This document shows, piece after piece, positions 41,181 through 54,904 of a DNA stretch of 64,000 bases. This DNA comes from Yersinia ruckeri ATCC 29473. Lineage in GTDB: Bacteria > Pseudomonadota > Gammaproteobacteria > Enterobacterales > Enterobacteriaceae. Below the pieces are notes generated by a model. The model searched no databases. It was not told the DNA's origin and saw only the letters and a program-made list of their open reading frames with translations. The DNA is taken from assembly GCF_000754815.1 (NCBI RefSeq), contig NZ_KN150747.1, positions 3,239,328-3,303,327 of the forward strand. Direction: 5' to 3'. A program made the position numbers and the translations under genes. Within the stretch, counting starts at the first letter, position 1; the number at the start of each line of letters is the position of its first letter.

Positions 41181-43460
41181 TTACAGCGGCTGAGTTTGTG
41201 CCTCAACCACCGCTAACGCCACCATGTTGACAATACGGCGCACGGAAGCAATCGGCGTCAGAATATGCACCGGTTTCGCCACGCCCATCAATACCGGCCC
41301 GACGGTTACGCCTTCCGATGAAGTCACACGCAGCAGGTTGTAACTGATACGAGCGGCCTCCATATTCGGCATAATCAGCACATTGGCCGCACCTTTCAGC
41401 GGGCTGTCTGGCATTAAATCGTGACGAATACTTTCCACCAAGGCGGCATCGCCGTGCATCTCACCGTCGATTTCCAACTGTGGAGCCATTTGGTTGACTA
41501 ACTCCAGCGTACGACGCATTTTGCGAGCAGACGGGCAATCCGATGTGCCGAAACTGGAATGAGAAACCAGCGCCACTTTTGGCTCAATACCGAAACGACG
41601 CACGGTTTCTGCCGCCATCAGGGTGATTTCCGCCAGTTCTTCCGGCGTAGGATCATCATTGACATAAGTATCGGCAATAAAAGTGTTACCCGTCGGCAAT
41701 AGCAATGCGTTCATCGCACCCGCCACATGTACCTGATCACGGAAGCCAAATACTTTCTCAACCACCGCATAATGATCATGATAATTGCCGATAGTGCCAC
41801 AAATCATGGCATCGGCCTCGCCACGGTGTACCATGATCGAACCAATTACCGTTGTATTGCTGATCACCGCCCGACGCGCCTGTTCCTGAGAAACACCACG
41901 ACGTTTCATGATCTGATAATATTCCTGCCAGTATTCATTAAAGCGCGGATCGGATTCGTTATTGACCACTTCGAAATCGATACCAGCCACAATTTGTAGC
42001 CCCAATTTTTTCAACCGCATATCAATAACACTCGGGCGGCCAATCAGTATCGGGAAGGCCAATCCTTGAGAGATCAACTCCTGAGTAGCGTGTAATACCC
42101 GTTCTTCTTCCCCTTCCGCTAACACTACGCGTTTGATCTCTTTTTTGGCCTGAGAGAAGATCGGTTTCATAAACAGATTGGTTTTATAAACAAACTCTGA
42201 CAGTTTCTCGACATAAGCATCGAAATCTTCGATAGGCCGAGTCGCGACACCGGACTCCATTGCCGCCCGGGCAACCGCTGGTGCGATCTTGACGATCAAA
42301 CGTGGGTCGAAGGGTTTTGGAATGATGTATTCTGGTCCAAACGAAAGATCCTGCTCACCATAGGCAGAAGCCACAACGTCACTTTGTTCGGCCAATGCCA
42401 GATCGGCAATAGCGTGTACGCAGGCCAGTTTCATTTCTTCGTTAATGGTTGTTGCGCCAACATCCAGCGCGCCACGGAAGATGAACGGGAAACATAATAC
42501 GTTGTTAACCTGATTCGGATAATCCGAACGCCCAGTACAGATAATTGCATCAGGACGCACGGCTTTGGCCAGCGGTGGCAGAATTTCCGGTTCCGGATTT
42601 GCCAGCGCCAGAATCAGCGGATTAGGTGCCATGGTTTTCACCATATCTGGCGTCAAGACACCCGGGCCGGAACAGCCGAGGAAAATATCTGCATCTGGAA
42701 TCGCATCGCCTAAGGTGCGCTGGCCGTTATCGGCGATAGCATAGGCGGCTTTGGTTTCAGCCATATTGGCTTCACGGCCTTGATAAATCACGCCTTTGGA
42801 GTCACAAACCGTAATATTGTGATGTTTCAGCCCCAATGCAACCAATAAGTTCAGACAGGCAATGGAAGCGGCACCGGCACCGGAGACCACCAGACGAACA
42901 TCGGAGATATTTTTCTCAACCACCCGCAGACCATTCAGTACCGCAGCGGTACAGATAATGGCCGTACCGTGCTGATCATCGTGGAATACCGGAATTTTCA
43001 TCCGTTCACGGAGTTTTTTCTCAATATAAAAACACTCAGGCGCTTTGATGTCTTCCAGGTTGATACCGCCAAAAGTCGGTTCCAGTGAGGCAATGATGTC
43101 GATCAGTTTATCGGGATCATGTTCGTCTACTTCAATATCGAAAACATCAATACCCGAGAATTTTTTGAACAGGACGCCCTTGCCTTCCATGACCGGTTTA
43201 CCGGCCAGCGCACCAATATTACCCAGCCCCAGCACCGCAGTGCCGTTGGAAATAACGGCGACCAGATTGCCGCGTGCCGTGTACTTATAGGCAGCCAAAG
43301 GATCGGCGGCAATTTCCAGACAAGGCGCCGCAACCCCCGGTGAATAGGCCAAGGCTAAATCCCGTTGCGTGGCCAGCGGTTTGGTTGGCGAAACCTGAAT
43401 TTTCCCCGGCGTAGGAAATTGGTGAAAATCCAGAGCACTTTGTTTCAACTGTTCGTCCAT
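41181..43460 (-). CDS. maeB: NADP-dependent malic enzyme (two-domain)
   Basis: Oxidatively decarboxylates malate to pyruvate with NADP+. The 759-residue protein has the malic enzyme domain in its first 430 residues ([12 protein letters not shown], then [11 protein letters not shown] and the nucleotide-binding [12 protein letters not shown]) and a C-terminal phosphotransacetylase-like domain (from about 440) that regulates activity in the E. coli enzyme rather than acting as PTA. It is a single gene, convergent with the hemF-yaiI pair. Confidence 0.96.
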   Translation of the reverse strand: MDEQLKQSALDFHQFPTPGKIQVSPTKPLATQRDLALAYSPGVAAPCLEIAADPLAAYKYTARGNLVAVISNGTAVLGLGNIGALAGKPVMEGKGVLFKKFSGIDVFDIEVDEHDPDKLIDIIASLEPTFGGINLEDIKAPECFYIEKKLRERMKIPVFHDDQHGTAIICTAAVLNGLRVVEKNISDVRLVVSGAGAASIACLNLLVALGLKHHNITVCDSKGVIYQGREANMAETKAAYAIADNGQRTLGDAIPDADIFLGCSGPGVLTPDMVKTMAPNPLILALANPEPEILPPLAKAVRPDAIICTGRSDYPNQVNNVLCFPFIFRGALDVGATTINEEMKLACVHAIADLALAEQSDVVASAYGEQDLSFGPEYIIPKPFDPRLIVKIAPAVARAAMESGVATRPIEDFDAYVEKLSEFVYKTNLFMKPIFSQAKKEIKRVVLAEGEEERVLHATQELISQGLAFPILIGRPSVIDMRLKKLGLQIVAGIDFEVVNNESDPRFNEYWQEYYQIMKRRGVSQEQARRAVISNTTVIGSIMVHRGEADAMICGTIGNYHDHYAVVEKVFGFRDQVHVAGAMNALLLPTGNTFIADTYVNDDPTPEELAEITLMAAETVRRFGIEPKVALVSHSSFGTSDCPSARKMRRTLELVNQMAPQLEIDGEMHGDAALVESIRHDLMPDSPLKGAANVLIMPNMEAARISYNLLRVTSSEGVTVGPVLMGVAKPVHILTPIASVRRIVNMVALAVVEAQTQPL

Positions 43461-43626
43461 TGTAGGATCCCTTTTGCTTTTATATGTTGAGAAGGTAAAA
43501 CCAGGAACAGAACCAGTATAGTGAGTGATTTAGCTCAAACTATGAAGCAGGCCAAACTCTTCGCAACATTTTGCACTTAACTCACTTACATAACTTGGTT
43601 TACCCGTCAAACGCAGCAAAGATAAC

Positions 43627-44205
43627 CTATTTGTTCAACCAGCCCTGAATTTGTGCATATTGCAACAGCATGATGGTCTTGCCATCTTTAATTCGCCCGT
43701 CGGCAATCATTGTGATGGCTTCACTGAACGGCAGCTCGATAACATCGATATCTTCGTCGTCAATACCGCCTCCGGCATTGATACGCTGTTCAGGCTGATA
43801 TTCTGCGGCAAAGAAATGAACCAGCTCGGTAACCCCCCCTGGAGACATATAGGCCGCAAACAGTTTTTCCACGTCACCCACCTGATAACCGGTTTCTTCA
43901 ACCGCTTCACGACGAATACATTCTTCAGGAGAATCAGCATCCAACAGGCCTGCGCATGTTTCTAATAACATGCCGCTTTCATTGCCATTAACATACGTTG
44001 GCATCCGGAATTGGTTAATTAAGATCACCGTGCCCTTGCGGCGGTTATATAACAAAATGGTGGCTCCGTCCCCCCGGTCGTACACTTCACGCTCTTGGTG
44101 TACCCACTCGCCATTGTTCCTTTCCAGGTCATAAGCGTACTTATTGAGTACATACCAATTATCCGATAACAGCTGTTTCTGAATATTCACGACCTTCACT
44201 GACAT
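43627..44205 (-). CDS. nudK: GDP-mannose pyrophosphatase (Nudix)
   Basis: A Nudix hydrolase of 192 residues acting on GDP-mannose and related sugars in the E. coli homologue. The Nudix box is [21 protein letters not shown] near residues 86-106 (given in part as [10 protein letters not shown] and RREAVEETG). The N-terminal strand exchange region ([16 protein letters not shown]) is typical of NudK. It is transcribed alone between the nap operon and maeB. Confidence 0.9.
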   Translation of the reverse strand: MSVKVVNIQKQLLSDNWYVLNKYAYDLERNNGEWVHQEREVYDRGDGATILLYNRRKGTVILINQFRMPTYVNGNESGMLLETCAGLLDADSPEECIRREAVEETGYQVGDVEKLFAAYMSPGGVTELVHFFAAEYQPEQRINAGGGIDDEDIDVIELPFSEAITMIADGRIKDGKTIMLLQYAQIQGWLNK

Positions 44206-44282
44206 AAAATATTTCCATTTTATCTAAATAACGAGTTTCAATCCTGCTAGCTAACGTCAGTGACTAAAAATTTGCAAATAAA

Positions 44283-44316
44283 AAACACCCTGCCAGCCTA
44301 CGCTCACAGGGTGTTT
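44283..44316 (-). terminator. Terminator of the nap operon
   Basis: A 10-bp stem AAACACCCTG / CAGGGTGTTT; on the minus strand it is followed by a T-run. It is 28 bp after the napC stop. Confidence 0.85.
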
Positions 44317-44344
44317 GCAAATAAATTACGACGCTTTCAGTCAA

Positions 44345-44944
44345 TTAAAAACCGTTAGGAATTTCCCGCATATCCGGTAACTTATGCGCAATGCCTTTAT
44401 GGCAATCGACGCAGGTTTTACCTTCGGTAATGGCCGTATTATGCATTTTCGCCGCCACGGTTTTTTGTGCGCTGAAATCCATATTGTCAAAATTATGGCA
44501 GTTACGACATTCTTGCGAGTTATTGGCTTTCATCCGCGCCCATTCACTTTTCGCCATCGTTAAGCGGTGTGCCTCGAATTTCTGCGGCGTATCGATCAAA
44601 CCAAAAGTTTTCGCGTACAGCTCTTTACTGGCTTTGATTTTACGCAGCATTTTCGGGCCCCACTCATGTGGGACATGGCAATCCGGGCAAGTCGCTCGCA
44701 CACCGCTACGGTTGCTGTAGTGGATGGTGCCCAGATACTCTTGATACACGTTGTCTTTCATTTCATGGCAACTCAGACAGAATTTTTCTGTATTGGCCAT
44801 TTCCATACCAGTATTGAAACCACCCCAGAAAATAATTCCGCTGACAAAGCCGATCAGTAGCAAGGTTCCCAGTGCCAAGCGGCTCGGTCTACGCCACCAC
44901 TGCCATAACCGCCGGATAACACCCGGTTTTTTCACGTCAGTCAT
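44345..44944 (-). CDS. napC: Tetraheme c-type cytochrome NapC
   Basis: An inner-membrane quinol dehydrogenase that passes electrons to NapAB. The start at 44944 (MTDVKKPGVIRRLWQWW) gives 199 residues. It has one N-terminal membrane anchor (about 25-45) and four CxxCH heme sites: CLSCH, CPDCH, CRNCH, CVDCH. It is the last gene of napFDABC, 11 bp after napB. Confidence 0.95.
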   Translation of the reverse strand: MTDVKKPGVIRRLWQWWRRPSRLALGTLLLIGFVSGIIFWGGFNTGMEMANTEKFCLSCHEMKDNVYQEYLGTIHYSNRSGVRATCPDCHVPHEWGPKMLRKIKASKELYAKTFGLIDTPQKFEAHRLTMAKSEWARMKANNSQECRNCHNFDNMDFSAQKTVAAKMHNTAITEGKTCVDCHKGIAHKLPDMREIPNGF

Positions 44945-44955
44945 AACTACCTCGG

Positions 44956-45408
44956 TTATTTGCCAAAGCCAGGAGCAGGCTGGAAGGTATTTTCCACAAT
45001 CGGCGCAGCGTCCGTTTGTGGGACATGGCATTGCAGGCAGAAATAGCGACGCGGTGAAACATCACTGGAAACTTTGCCATCGCGGTCGGTAAAGTGCGTT
45101 GGGCTAACGCGCAGCGCACCGGTGGTACGGTAATGTTCCACACCGTGACATTGTAAGCAGCGGTTAGTATTTTTACTTACCTGATAGCCATCAACACTGT
45201 GCGGAATCATCGGTGGCTGGTTGACGTAATTTAATGCCATACGCTGTTGCTGCTTTGGCATTTTCACTTTCCCTTCCTGCGTGCCGGACACTTCCGGTGA
45301 CTGGCTGAGATCCATTTCAACATTGCTGGCAGCATATGCCGCTCCGCACAAAATCAGTACTAACAGTACCAATCCACAATTAAACGACGTTACAATTTTA
45401 TTTTTCAT
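44956..45408 (-). CDS. napB: Diheme cytochrome NapB
   Basis: The periplasmic electron-transfer subunit of nitrate reductase. The start at 45408 (MKNKIVTSFNCGLVLLVLILC) has the Shine-Dalgarno GGAG upstream and gives 150 residues with a signal peptide. There are two CxxCH hemes (CLQCHG, CLQCHV) and conserved histidines (MIPHSVDGY, SPTHFTDRDG) for axial ligation. It is 91 bp downstream of napA. Confidence 0.95.
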   Translation of the reverse strand: MKNKIVTSFNCGLVLLVLILCGAAYAASNVEMDLSQSPEVSGTQEGKVKMPKQQQRMALNYVNQPPMIPHSVDGYQVSKNTNRCLQCHGVEHYRTTGALRVSPTHFTDRDGKVSSDVSPRRYFCLQCHVPQTDAAPIVENTFQPAPGFGK

Positions 45409-45499
45409 TATTTGGCTCCCGAAAGACACTTCATCGTACCCTTGGTTCGGCCTGCGCCCGCAGTATCAGAGCCTGCGGGCCACAAACCAGCAATCAGGG

Positions 45500-48238
<2,739 letters not shown>

Positions 48239-48249
<11 letters not shown>

Positions 48250-48745
48250 TTTCGCTCCGGGTAAGTGTCACCGCCTGCACCGGACAACCCGGTACACAGG
48301 CACCGCATCCGTTGCAGGCGATAACGTCTAATTCTGGTTGGGCAATGCCACTCAAACGCGGGGAGAATGCAATCGCCCGGCTTTCACAGTTGTCTTGGCA
48401 ACTTCGGCATTCGATACCGTTAAACGGCAGGCAACTCGGCGAAAAAGTGGCTTTCCATTGCCAAGGTGCGTCATCCAATGAGGTAAAAACCGATGCCTCA
48501 CAGGCGGTTACGCAACGGCGACAGAAAGTACACTCTGCACGTTGGAAATCTATCTCGGGGAAACCGCCACTTCCGACAATGAGTACGCCAGTTTCACAAG
48601 CGGTAACACAGGCATGGCAACGGGTGCAGCCAGCGGTAAAGTCAGCCTCATCAACCGACCAGGGCGGTCGGATAATAGAAGACGTATTGCCAGAATTGCG
48701 ACGCCATTGCCCTGAAAGCAGTCGACGCCGTGACAAATTAGCCAT
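48239..48745 (-). CDS. napF: Ferredoxin-type protein NapF
   Basis: A cytoplasmic iron-sulfur protein linked to NapA maturation or activity. The start at 48745 (MANLSRRRLLSGQWRRN) gives 168 residues. Three cysteine clusters are visible: CTRCHACVTAC, CTFCRRCVTAC and CNGCGACVPGC, each with a fourth Cys nearby; a fourth cysteine-rich segment is CRSCQDNC. It is the promoter-proximal gene of the operon. The frame upstream to 48805 is not family-like. Confidence 0.92.
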
Positions 48746-48924
48746 GCTGATACCTTTGACATTGCGGACACCATTGCGTGCCGTATTGCAAAATACTTCC
48801 CCCACTCCCGCTTATTTATGCGGTTTAGCAGATAAAGTCCGGCTGCTCTTGCCGGGAAAATGAAATAGTGATAGTTATTATTCGTATTATCACTAAATGT
48901 TTTCCCTAATTTAGTGACATTAAA

Positions 48925-48940
48925 TACTCAATAATGAGTA
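48925..48940. promoter_or_regulatory. Candidate NarP/NarL 7-2-7 site at napF
   Basis: TACTCAA-TA-ATGAGTA: two inverted heptamers of the TACYYMT type with 2-bp spacing, the arrangement NarP prefers. Confidence 0.6.
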
Positions 48941-48979
48941 AAAACATAATTACCCATTAGAGTTAATCAGGGGGAAAGA

Positions 48980-48993
48980 TTGCGCTAGATCAA
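48980..48993. promoter_or_regulatory. Candidate FNR site at napF
   Basis: TTGCG-CTAG-ATCAA matches the TTGAT-N4-ATCAA consensus at 8 of 10 positions. Its centre is 54 bp upstream of the NarP-type site, farther than the 20 bp of E. coli, so it could serve a second promoter. Confidence 0.5.
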
Positions 48994-49463
48994 TTATTTC
49001 CACCGTTATTTTGGTTTTTGGCTCGGCTTAAAGCCACTTTCGTTATTTATTTTTTTATATAACGATTAAACTTACAGCTAATTTTGTCATAAATTTGATA
49101 AGTACTTTCGTGATGACTTTATTCATTAAATAGAATAATAAATCCGTATTTTATTTATTAACTAATTGAGGAAATATTAGTGATAAAACTAATCACTTTA
49201 AACCGAGATACATCGATTGATTTATAAAGAAATCATGATTGAGCCGAACAGATTTATAATAATCATGTCGATTGGGTTACACTAATTAGCGCTTCAATCC
49301 GTTATAATGCGACAAAGCAGCGTTTCGCGATAAAAGAATCCACTTTGGGTCGCCTAAATTTTCGCGCCGTTACTGCGTCATTTCATCAGAGTCTTGCTAC
49401 CAGAACTGGTGCCACACTGGCCATCTGGGCGCGTTTTACTGCCTACAGGGAGCATTACCCATC

Positions 49464-50093
49464 ATGACGAAAATTCACACCATTATGATTGTCGACGATC
49501 ATCCTTTAATGCGTCGAGGAATCAGGCAGTTATTGGAACTGGAAGCCACATTCTCAGTGGTCGCTGAAGCCAATAACGGCAAAGAAGCCGTAACGCTGGC
49601 CAACCATACTTTACCTGATGTCATCCTGCTTGATTTGAATATGAAGGGAATGACCGGTCTGGATACTCTGAAAGCACTGCGTCACGAAGGCATTGCTGCC
49701 AAAATTATCGTTCTGACCGTTTCTGACGCCCGAAGCGACGTTTATGCCATGATTGACGCTGGAGCCGATGGTTACCTGTTAAAAGACAGCGAACCCGAGG
49801 TGTTGCTGGAACATCTCTGTCTGGCGGCCCAAGGCGAAAGCGTATTCAGCCGTGAAGTGACCGATTATCTCGCCTCTCGCCATGAACAAATTAACCCTTT
49901 TGCTGAATTAACCGAACGCGAACTGGATGTCTTGCAGGAGGTTGCGCGCGGCATGTCCAACAAACAAGTGGCTTTTGAACTGCATATATCCGAAGAAACA
50001 GTCAAAGTGCATATTCGCAATCTACTGCGTAAGCTGAACGTACGCTCGCGGGTCGCCGCCACTATTCTGTATCTGGAAAATAAACGTCACTGA
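49464..50093 (+). CDS. narP: Nitrate/nitrite response regulator NarP
   Basis: A LuxR/NarL-type response regulator of 209 residues. The receiver domain has IVDDHP and phospho-acceptor Asp in VILLDLNMKGM near residue 59 with Thr/Lys at LTVSDA and LLKDSE. The HTH is LTERELDVLQEVARGMSNKQVA ... SEETVKVHIRNLLRKL at 145-190 (in part). Divergence from napF with a 7-2-7 site in between supports NarP over NarL. The partner sensor NarQ is not in the window. Confidence 0.85.
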   Translation: MTKIHTIMIVDDHPLMRRGIRQLLELEATFSVVAEANNGKEAVTLANHTLPDVILLDLNMKGMTGLDTLKALRHEGIAAKIIVLTVSDARSDVYAMIDAGADGYLLKDSEPEVLLEHLCLAAQGESVFSREVTDYLASRHEQINPFAELTERELDVLQEVARGMSNKQVAFELHISEETVKVHIRNLLRKLNVRSRVAATILYLENKRH

Positions 50094-50099
50094 GATTAA

Positions 50100-50115
50100 C
50101 CCCGGAAAACCGGGG
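50100..50115. terminator. Hairpin between narP and the small HTH gene
   Basis: CCCCGG-AAAA-CCGGGG, 7 bp after the narP stop, between convergent genes. There is no T-run. Confidence 0.5.
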
Positions 50116-50394
50116 CTACTCAATGGCCGCTAAAATAGCCTGATGCTGTTCCAGCACCCATTTTTTATTCAACGGCCCCCAGCTTTCCAGGCAATAAAAA
50201 CCATCATTATTTCTCACGCCGTCCTGAATAAAGCTCAGGGTTACCCCCAATCCCGGCAAAGCTTTAAGCACGTCTTGCAATGTACGACGCGGCCAGCCGG
50301 TTAACGCCATCAGGCGGGGGACATTAGGTTTGTCGCTGACGCTGATTAGCCAGCATAAATAGAGTCGTCGGGCGAATACCGGATTGAGTTCCAT
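50116..50394 (-). CDS. Small winged-helix DNA-binding protein
   Basis: A 92-residue protein with an HTH pattern KPNVPRLMALTGWPRRTLQD followed by a short wing segment (VTLSFIQDGVRNNDGFYCLE). The layout suggests a winged-helix regulator, perhaps of the HTH_43 type; I am not sure of the family. It is convergent with narP and divergent from acrD, so control of the pump gene is possible but unproven. Confidence 0.55.
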   Translation of the reverse strand: MELNPVFARRLYLCWLISVSDKPNVPRLMALTGWPRRTLQDVLKALPGLGVTLSFIQDGVRNNDGFYCLESWGPLNKKWVLEQHQAILAAIE

Positions 50395-50591
50395 AACTGT
50401 ACTCCATAAATAATCACTGAAAATCAGTCTATCTGATGGTGAAAAAGAGCGACCTTGTGTTTTTTTACACTATCTCCTTTTTTTCTCCACGTTTCATTAG
50501 TGATTCCCACGTAAAGTATCGATAGATTCACATAAATAATAATTTCCCCCATCCTGTGATACTGGTCACGGATCAACGAGGTTCTCGCTAC

Positions 50592-53500
50592 ATGGCAAAT
50601 TTCTTCATCGACCGCCCGATTTTTGCATGGGTGTTAGCGATAATACTGTGCCTGACCGGAACACTGGCAATTTTCTCCTTACCCATAGAGCAGTACCCCA
50701 ACCTGGCGCCGCCTAACGTACGGATTTCCGCCAACTACCCAGGTGCATCAGCGCAAACACTGGAAAACACCGTCACTCAGGTGATAGAGCAAAGCATGAC
50801 CGGTTTGGATAACCTGCTGTATATGTCTTCGCAAAGCAGCAATACCGGTAGTGCCAGCGTAACCTTGACCTTCCAGGCCGGCACCAATCCCAACGAAGCG
50901 ATGCAGCAAGTGCAGAACCAATTGCAGTCTGCCATTAAAAAGTTACCGCAGGATGTCCAACAACAAGGGGTTTCCGTCTCAAAATCCGGCGATAGTACGT
51001 TAATGATGTTGGCATTTGTCTCTACCGACGGCAGCATGGACAAGCAGGATATTGCCGATTATGTCGCCAGTAACCTGCAAGATCCTCTTAGTCGTATTGA
51101 AGGCGTGGGCAGCGTTGACGCCTTTGGTTCCCAATATGCGATGCGTATCTGGCTCGATCCATCCAAGCTGAACAATTACCGCTTAACCACGCAGGATGTG
51201 GTGACGGCCATTCGGTCACAGAACAGCCAGATTGCAGTGGGTCAGCTTGGTGGCACGCCGTCCGTGGATAATCAAGCATTAAATGCCACCATGAATGCCC
51301 AATCCCAACTACAAACGCCAGAACAGTTCCGCGATATTACCCTGCGGGTGAATCAGGATGGTTCACTGGTGACACTAGGTGACGTAGCAAAAATTGAATT
51401 GGGTGCAGAAAAATACGATTATCTGAGCCGCTTTAACGGGCAGCCCGCCTCAGGAATGGGTATCAAATTAGCCTCCGGGGCCAATGAATTACAAACCGAT
51501 CAGCGGGTCAAAGCCCGTATTGCCGAATTGACGCCGTTTTTCCCTCATGGGCTGGAAGCCAAAATCGCCTATGAAACCACACCTTTTGTGCAGGCTTCGA
51601 TTAAAGATGTCGTGAAAACCCTACTGGAAGCCGTGCTGCTGGTGTTTTTAGTGATGTATTTATTTTTGCAAAATTTCCGTGCCACACTGATTCCCACTAT
51701 CGCGGTTCCGGTAGTGCTGCTGGGAACCTTTGCCATTCTGTCGGCTTTTGGTTTCAGTATTAACACCCTCACCTTGTTTGCCATAGTACTGGCTATCGGT
51801 CTGTTAGTGGATGACGCCATTGTCGTGGTGGAAAACGTTGAACGGGTGATGAGTGAAGAAGGCTTATCGCCGAGGGAAGCCACACGGAAATCGATGGGAC
51901 AGATACAGGGAGCCTTGGTCGGAATTGCCTTGGTGTTGTCGGCAGTATTTATCCCGATGGCTTTCTTTGGCGGAACCACCGGTGCGATTTATCGCCAGTT
52001 CTCCATTACCATCGTCTCCGCGATGGTGTTATCGGTACTGGTGGCTCTCATTCTGACTCCCGCACTGTGCGCCACCTTACTCAAGCCGGTCACTGCCGGA
52101 CATCATCACGGTAAACGCGGTTTCTTTGGCTGGTTTAACCGTATGTTCGACCGTAGTGCCAAACGCTATGAGAACGGCGTAGCACGCGTTCTGCATCACA
52201 GCGTACGTTATCTGGTGGTTTACTTGCTGCTACTCGCCGGCATGGCACTGTTATTTCTCAAATTGCCGACGTCATTTTTACCGCAGGAAGATCGCGGCGT
52301 ATTTATGGCTCAAGTGCAGCTCCCGGTGGGTTCCACTCAGCAACAAACCCTGAAAGTAGTTGAAAAAGTTGAAAATTACTTCCTGACGGAAGAGAAAAAT
52401 ACCGTGGTTTCCGTCTTTTCCACTGTCGGAGCTGGCCCTGGGGGCAATGGGCAAAACGTCGCCCGCCTGTTTATTCGCCTGACAAATTGGGAGCAGCGAA
52501 CCGATAGCCGAGACTCTTCTTTTGCCATTATTGAACGCGCTACAAAAGCATTTAATAAAATTACTGAGGCCAGGGTATCCGCCAGCAGCCCACCCGCTAT
52601 TTCAGGTTTGGGCAACTCGTCCGGTTTCGATCTGGAATTGCAGGATCACGGCGGTCAAGGCCACGATAAACTGATGGCAGCGCGGGATAAATTACTACAG
52701 TTGGCAGCCAAACAGCCGGAGTTGGTTCGGGTACGTCACAACGGTCTGGATGACAGCCCACAACTGCAAATTGATATCGACCAGCGTAAGGCACAGGCGC
52801 TGGGCGTCTCAATAGATGATATCAATAACACGCTGAAAACCGCCTGGGGTTCGACCTACGTCAATGATTTTGTCGATCGCGGACGGGTCAAGAAAGTCTA
52901 TGTGCAATCCGAGGCGACGGCGCGCATGTTGCCGGAAGACATTAACAAATGGTATGTCCGTAATAACAACGGTGGCATGGTACCATTCTCAGCCTTCTCA
53001 ACCACCCGCTGGGAATACGGTTCGCCGCGTTTAGAGCGTTACAACGGTTATTCTGCACTGGAAATTGTCGGTGAGGCTGCCGAAGGGGTCAGTACCGGTA
53101 CCGCCATGGATGTCATGGAAACACTGGTTAGCCAATTGCCTAACGGTTTTGGGTTGGAGTGGACGGGTATGTCATATCAGGAGCGGCTATCCGGCTCGCA
53201 GGCACCAGCACTTTACGCTATCTCGCTGTTGGTGGTATTCCTTTGCCTGGCGGCACTCTACGAGAGCTGGTCAATTCCCTTCTCCGTGATGTTGGTGGTG
53301 CCACTTGGGGTGATCGGTGCCGTTGCCGCAACCTGGATGCGTGGGCTGGAGAATGATGTTTATTTCCAGGTCGGGTTGCTAACCATCATCGGGCTTTCGG
53401 CGAAAAATGCCATTTTGATCGTCGAATTTGCCAATGAATTAAATCATAAAGGTAAGGATCTGGTTGAAGCCACGTTGGAAGCTTCACGTTTGCGTCTCAG

Positions 53501-53732
53501 ACCCATCTTAATGACTTCGCTGGCCTTTATATTCGGCGTGTTACCGATGGCCATCAGTCAAGGGGCGGGATCAGGTAGCCAGCACGCAGTCGGTACTGGC
53601 GTGATGGGCGGCATGATATCTGCAACCGTGTTGGCGATCTTCTTTGTGCCATTATTCTTCGTTCTGGTACGTCGCCGTTTCCCCGGTAGAACGGTGATAT
53701 CACAGCAAGATACCCGGACAAACAAGCCTTAG
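50592..53732 (+). CDS. acrD: RND multidrug efflux pump AcrD
   Basis: An inner-membrane RND transporter that works with AcrA and TolC to export aminoglycosides and other amphiphiles. The start at 50592 ([17 protein letters not shown]) gives 1046 residues. It has the family's twelve hydrophobic segments, proton-relay Asp pair [16 protein letters not shown], and large periplasmic porter loops. No membrane-fusion gene adjoins it, as for acrD of E. coli. Gene order acrD-ypfM-yffB-dapE supports AcrD over AcrB. Confidence 0.93.
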   Translation: MANFFIDRPIFAWVLAIILCLTGTLAIFSLPIEQYPNLAPPNVRISANYPGASAQTLENTVTQVIEQSMTGLDNLLYMSSQSSNTGSASVTLTFQAGTNPNEAMQQVQNQLQSAIKKLPQDVQQQGVSVSKSGDSTLMMLAFVSTDGSMDKQDIADYVASNLQDPLSRIEGVGSVDAFGSQYAMRIWLDPSKLNNYRLTTQDVVTAIRSQNSQIAVGQLGGTPSVDNQALNATMNAQSQLQTPEQFRDITLRVNQDGSLVTLGDVAKIELGAEKYDYLSRFNGQPASGMGIKLASGANELQTDQRVKARIAELTPFFPHGLEAKIAYETTPFVQASIKDVVKTLLEAVLLVFLVMYLFLQNFRATLIPTIAVPVVLLGTFAILSAFGFSINTLTLFAIVLAIGLLVDDAIVVVENVERVMSEEGLSPREATRKSMGQIQGALVGIALVLSAVFIPMAFFGGTTGAIYRQFSITIVSAMVLSVLVALILTPALCATLLKPVTAGHHHGKRGFFGWFNRMFDRSAKRYENGVARVLHHSVRYLVVYLLLLAGMALLFLKLPTSFLPQEDRGVFMAQVQLPVGSTQQQTLKVVEKVENYFLTEEKNTVVSVFSTVGAGPGGNGQNVARLFIRLTNWEQRTDSRDSSFAIIERATKAFNKITEARVSASSPPAISGLGNSSGFDLELQDHGGQGHDKLMAARDKLLQLAAKQPELVRVRHNGLDDSPQLQIDIDQRKAQALGVSIDDINNTLKTAWGSTYVNDFVDRGRVKKVYVQSEATARMLPEDINKWYVRNNNGGMVPFSAFSTTRWEYGSPRLERYNGYSALEIVGEAAEGVSTGTAMDVMETLVSQLPNGFGLEWTGMSYQERLSGSQAPALYAISLLVVFLCLAALYESWSIPFSVMLVVPLGVIGAVAATWMRGLENDVYFQVGLLTIIGLSAKNAILIVEFANELNHKGKDLVEATLEASRLRLRPILMTSLAFIFGVLPMAISQGAGSGSQHAVGTGVMGGMISATVLAIFFVPLFFVLVRRRFPGRTVISQQDTRTNKP

Positions 53733-53751
53733 TCGGCTATTTGAATACAAA

Positions 53752-53801
53752 ACACGCCGTTAAACCGCTCTGGCAGGTTTATCGGCGGCGTTTTATATCG
53801 T
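53752..53801 (+). terminator. Terminator of acrD
   Basis: AACGCCG / CGGCGTT pairing (ACGCCGTTAAACC with GGTTTATCGGCGGCGT across a short loop) followed by TTTATAT, starting about 20 bp after the acrD stop. Confidence 0.65.
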
Positions 53802-54038
53802 GAAAATATCGGCAAAAAAGAGAATTAACAGCTTAAATCATAAATAAAATTTAATAGTCATTGCATATTGATTGATGTGAATAATGCTATTGCAGATACT
53901 GTTATTAACATAAGCAGGGTGTGAGTTAACAATCAACCCGTTACATTTTTATTGACTGACTAAAAAAATAGGATTAACTCATACAAAAAGTAAATATTTC
54001 TTTTAATTCAATACATCAATAACCGGTAATAAAAAAGG

Positions 54039-54066
54039 CGGACTCACATTAGAATCCGCCTTTCTG
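54039..54066 (-). terminator. Terminator of ypfM
   Basis: On the minus strand AAAGGCGGA / TCCGCC with a 12-nt loop is followed by T6. It lies about 80 bp after the ypfM stop. Confidence 0.75.
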
Positions 54067-54142
54067 CGAGCGAGTACCTCGCTCCCTGGGTAATTAAAAG
54101 TAAAATAACGAGCAATTGAACTACTGTGATTGATTTATCAAA

Positions 54143-54205
54143 TTACGACTTACGTAACATCAATTCGATAAACTCTTTCCATGTATCTAATTCTACATCA
54201 ACCAT
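54143..54205 (-). CDS. ypfM: Small protein YpfM
   Basis: A 20-residue protein, MVDVELDTWKEFIELMLRKS, highly similar to the 19-residue YpfM encoded after acrD in E. coli (same WK-x-FIE-x-MLRK pattern). The Shine-Dalgarno AGAGG lies 7 bp before the ATG. It is predicted to form an amphipathic helix; its function is unknown. A terminator follows. A perfect 20-bp palindrome lies 74 bp upstream. Confidence 0.85.
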   Translation of the reverse strand: MVDVELDTWKEFIELMLRKS

Positions 54206-54278
54206 AACATCCTCTCTAATAACAGCGGATAATTGTACGCTTATTTTTTGAACAAATAAAAGAAAATAATACTCTCGC

Positions 54279-54298
54279 TTGTCGCTATATAGCGACAA
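54279..54298. promoter_or_regulatory. Perfect 20-bp palindrome upstream of ypfM
   Basis: TTGTCGCTAT-ATAGCGACAA, a perfect inverted repeat in the divergent interval of ypfM and the TPR gene. It is probably a repressor operator; I do not recognise the regulator. Confidence 0.55.
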
Positions 54299-54394
54299 TA
54301 TAGAGGCGAAATCCTACACACTGAATTAATTCAGATTATTCTGTCTGACTGAAAAATCTTAATGAGCTTGCCTGTTTAAACACGACGGAGTAGC

Positions 54395-54904
54395 GTGCTG
54401 GTTATTCTTAAGTCGCGGCGTCATATCATCATGAAACACACCATTGACTCACTCCAGGAACTTGGCCGTTATGATGATGCTATCAATATGGCATTCAAGC
54501 TGCTGGTCGTCGATCCGCTGAATGGCAGCCTGTTGCATAAAATTGCAGCGCTATATGATGTACAGGGATTAGAGCTACAGGCGATTCCCTTTTATCTGTC
54601 GGCACTCGAACAGCATTTACCGGCAGCAGAATTACAGCAGGTTTATCTGGGGTTAGGCAGTACCTATCGATCATTGGGACTGTTTAAAGAATCGCTGGAT
54701 ACCTTTCAATTGGCGCTCACGCAATTTCCTGATGCGAAGGAAATCACACTGTTTCGGGCGATGACGTTATATAACCTGGGTGAAACCAAGGATGCAGTGG
54801 CATCCTTGCTATTATTACTGGCAGAAACCTCCAATCATAAAGAGATCAGTCAGTACCAAAAAGCTATACGCCAGTATGCTGCGGATTTAGATCGTATTGG
54901 CTAA
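54395..54904 (+). CDS. TPR-repeat protein
   Basis: A 169-residue protein with tetratricopeptide-like helices (DDAINMAFKLLVVDPLNGSLL, given in part; LQQVYLGLGSTYRSLGLFKESLDTF; KEITLFRAMTLYNLGETKDAV in part). It is a probable scaffold for protein contacts. The GTG at 54395 has GGAG 4-5 bp upstream; the ATG at 54431 (MKHTIDSL, 157 residues) is the alternative but lacks a Shine-Dalgarno. No signal peptide. The gene is convergent with the chorismate mutase gene. Confidence 0.7.
   Translation: MLVILKSRRHIIMKHTIDSLQELGRYDDAINMAFKLLVVDPLNGSLLHKIAALYDVQGLELQAIPFYLSALEQHLPAAELQQVYLGLGSTYRSLGLFKESLDTFQLALTQFPDAKEITLFRAMTLYNLGETKDAVASLLLLLAETSNHKEISQYQKAIRQYAADLDRIG

Larger units (their letters stand above)
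48746..49463. promoter_or_regulatory. Regulatory region between napF and narP
   Basis: A 700-bp AT-rich, gene-free interval. It holds a candidate FNR site and a NarP/NarL-type site (listed separately). The narP side contains a 5' leader region with GC-richer sequence near 49300-49440. I find no further gene. Confidence 0.6.
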
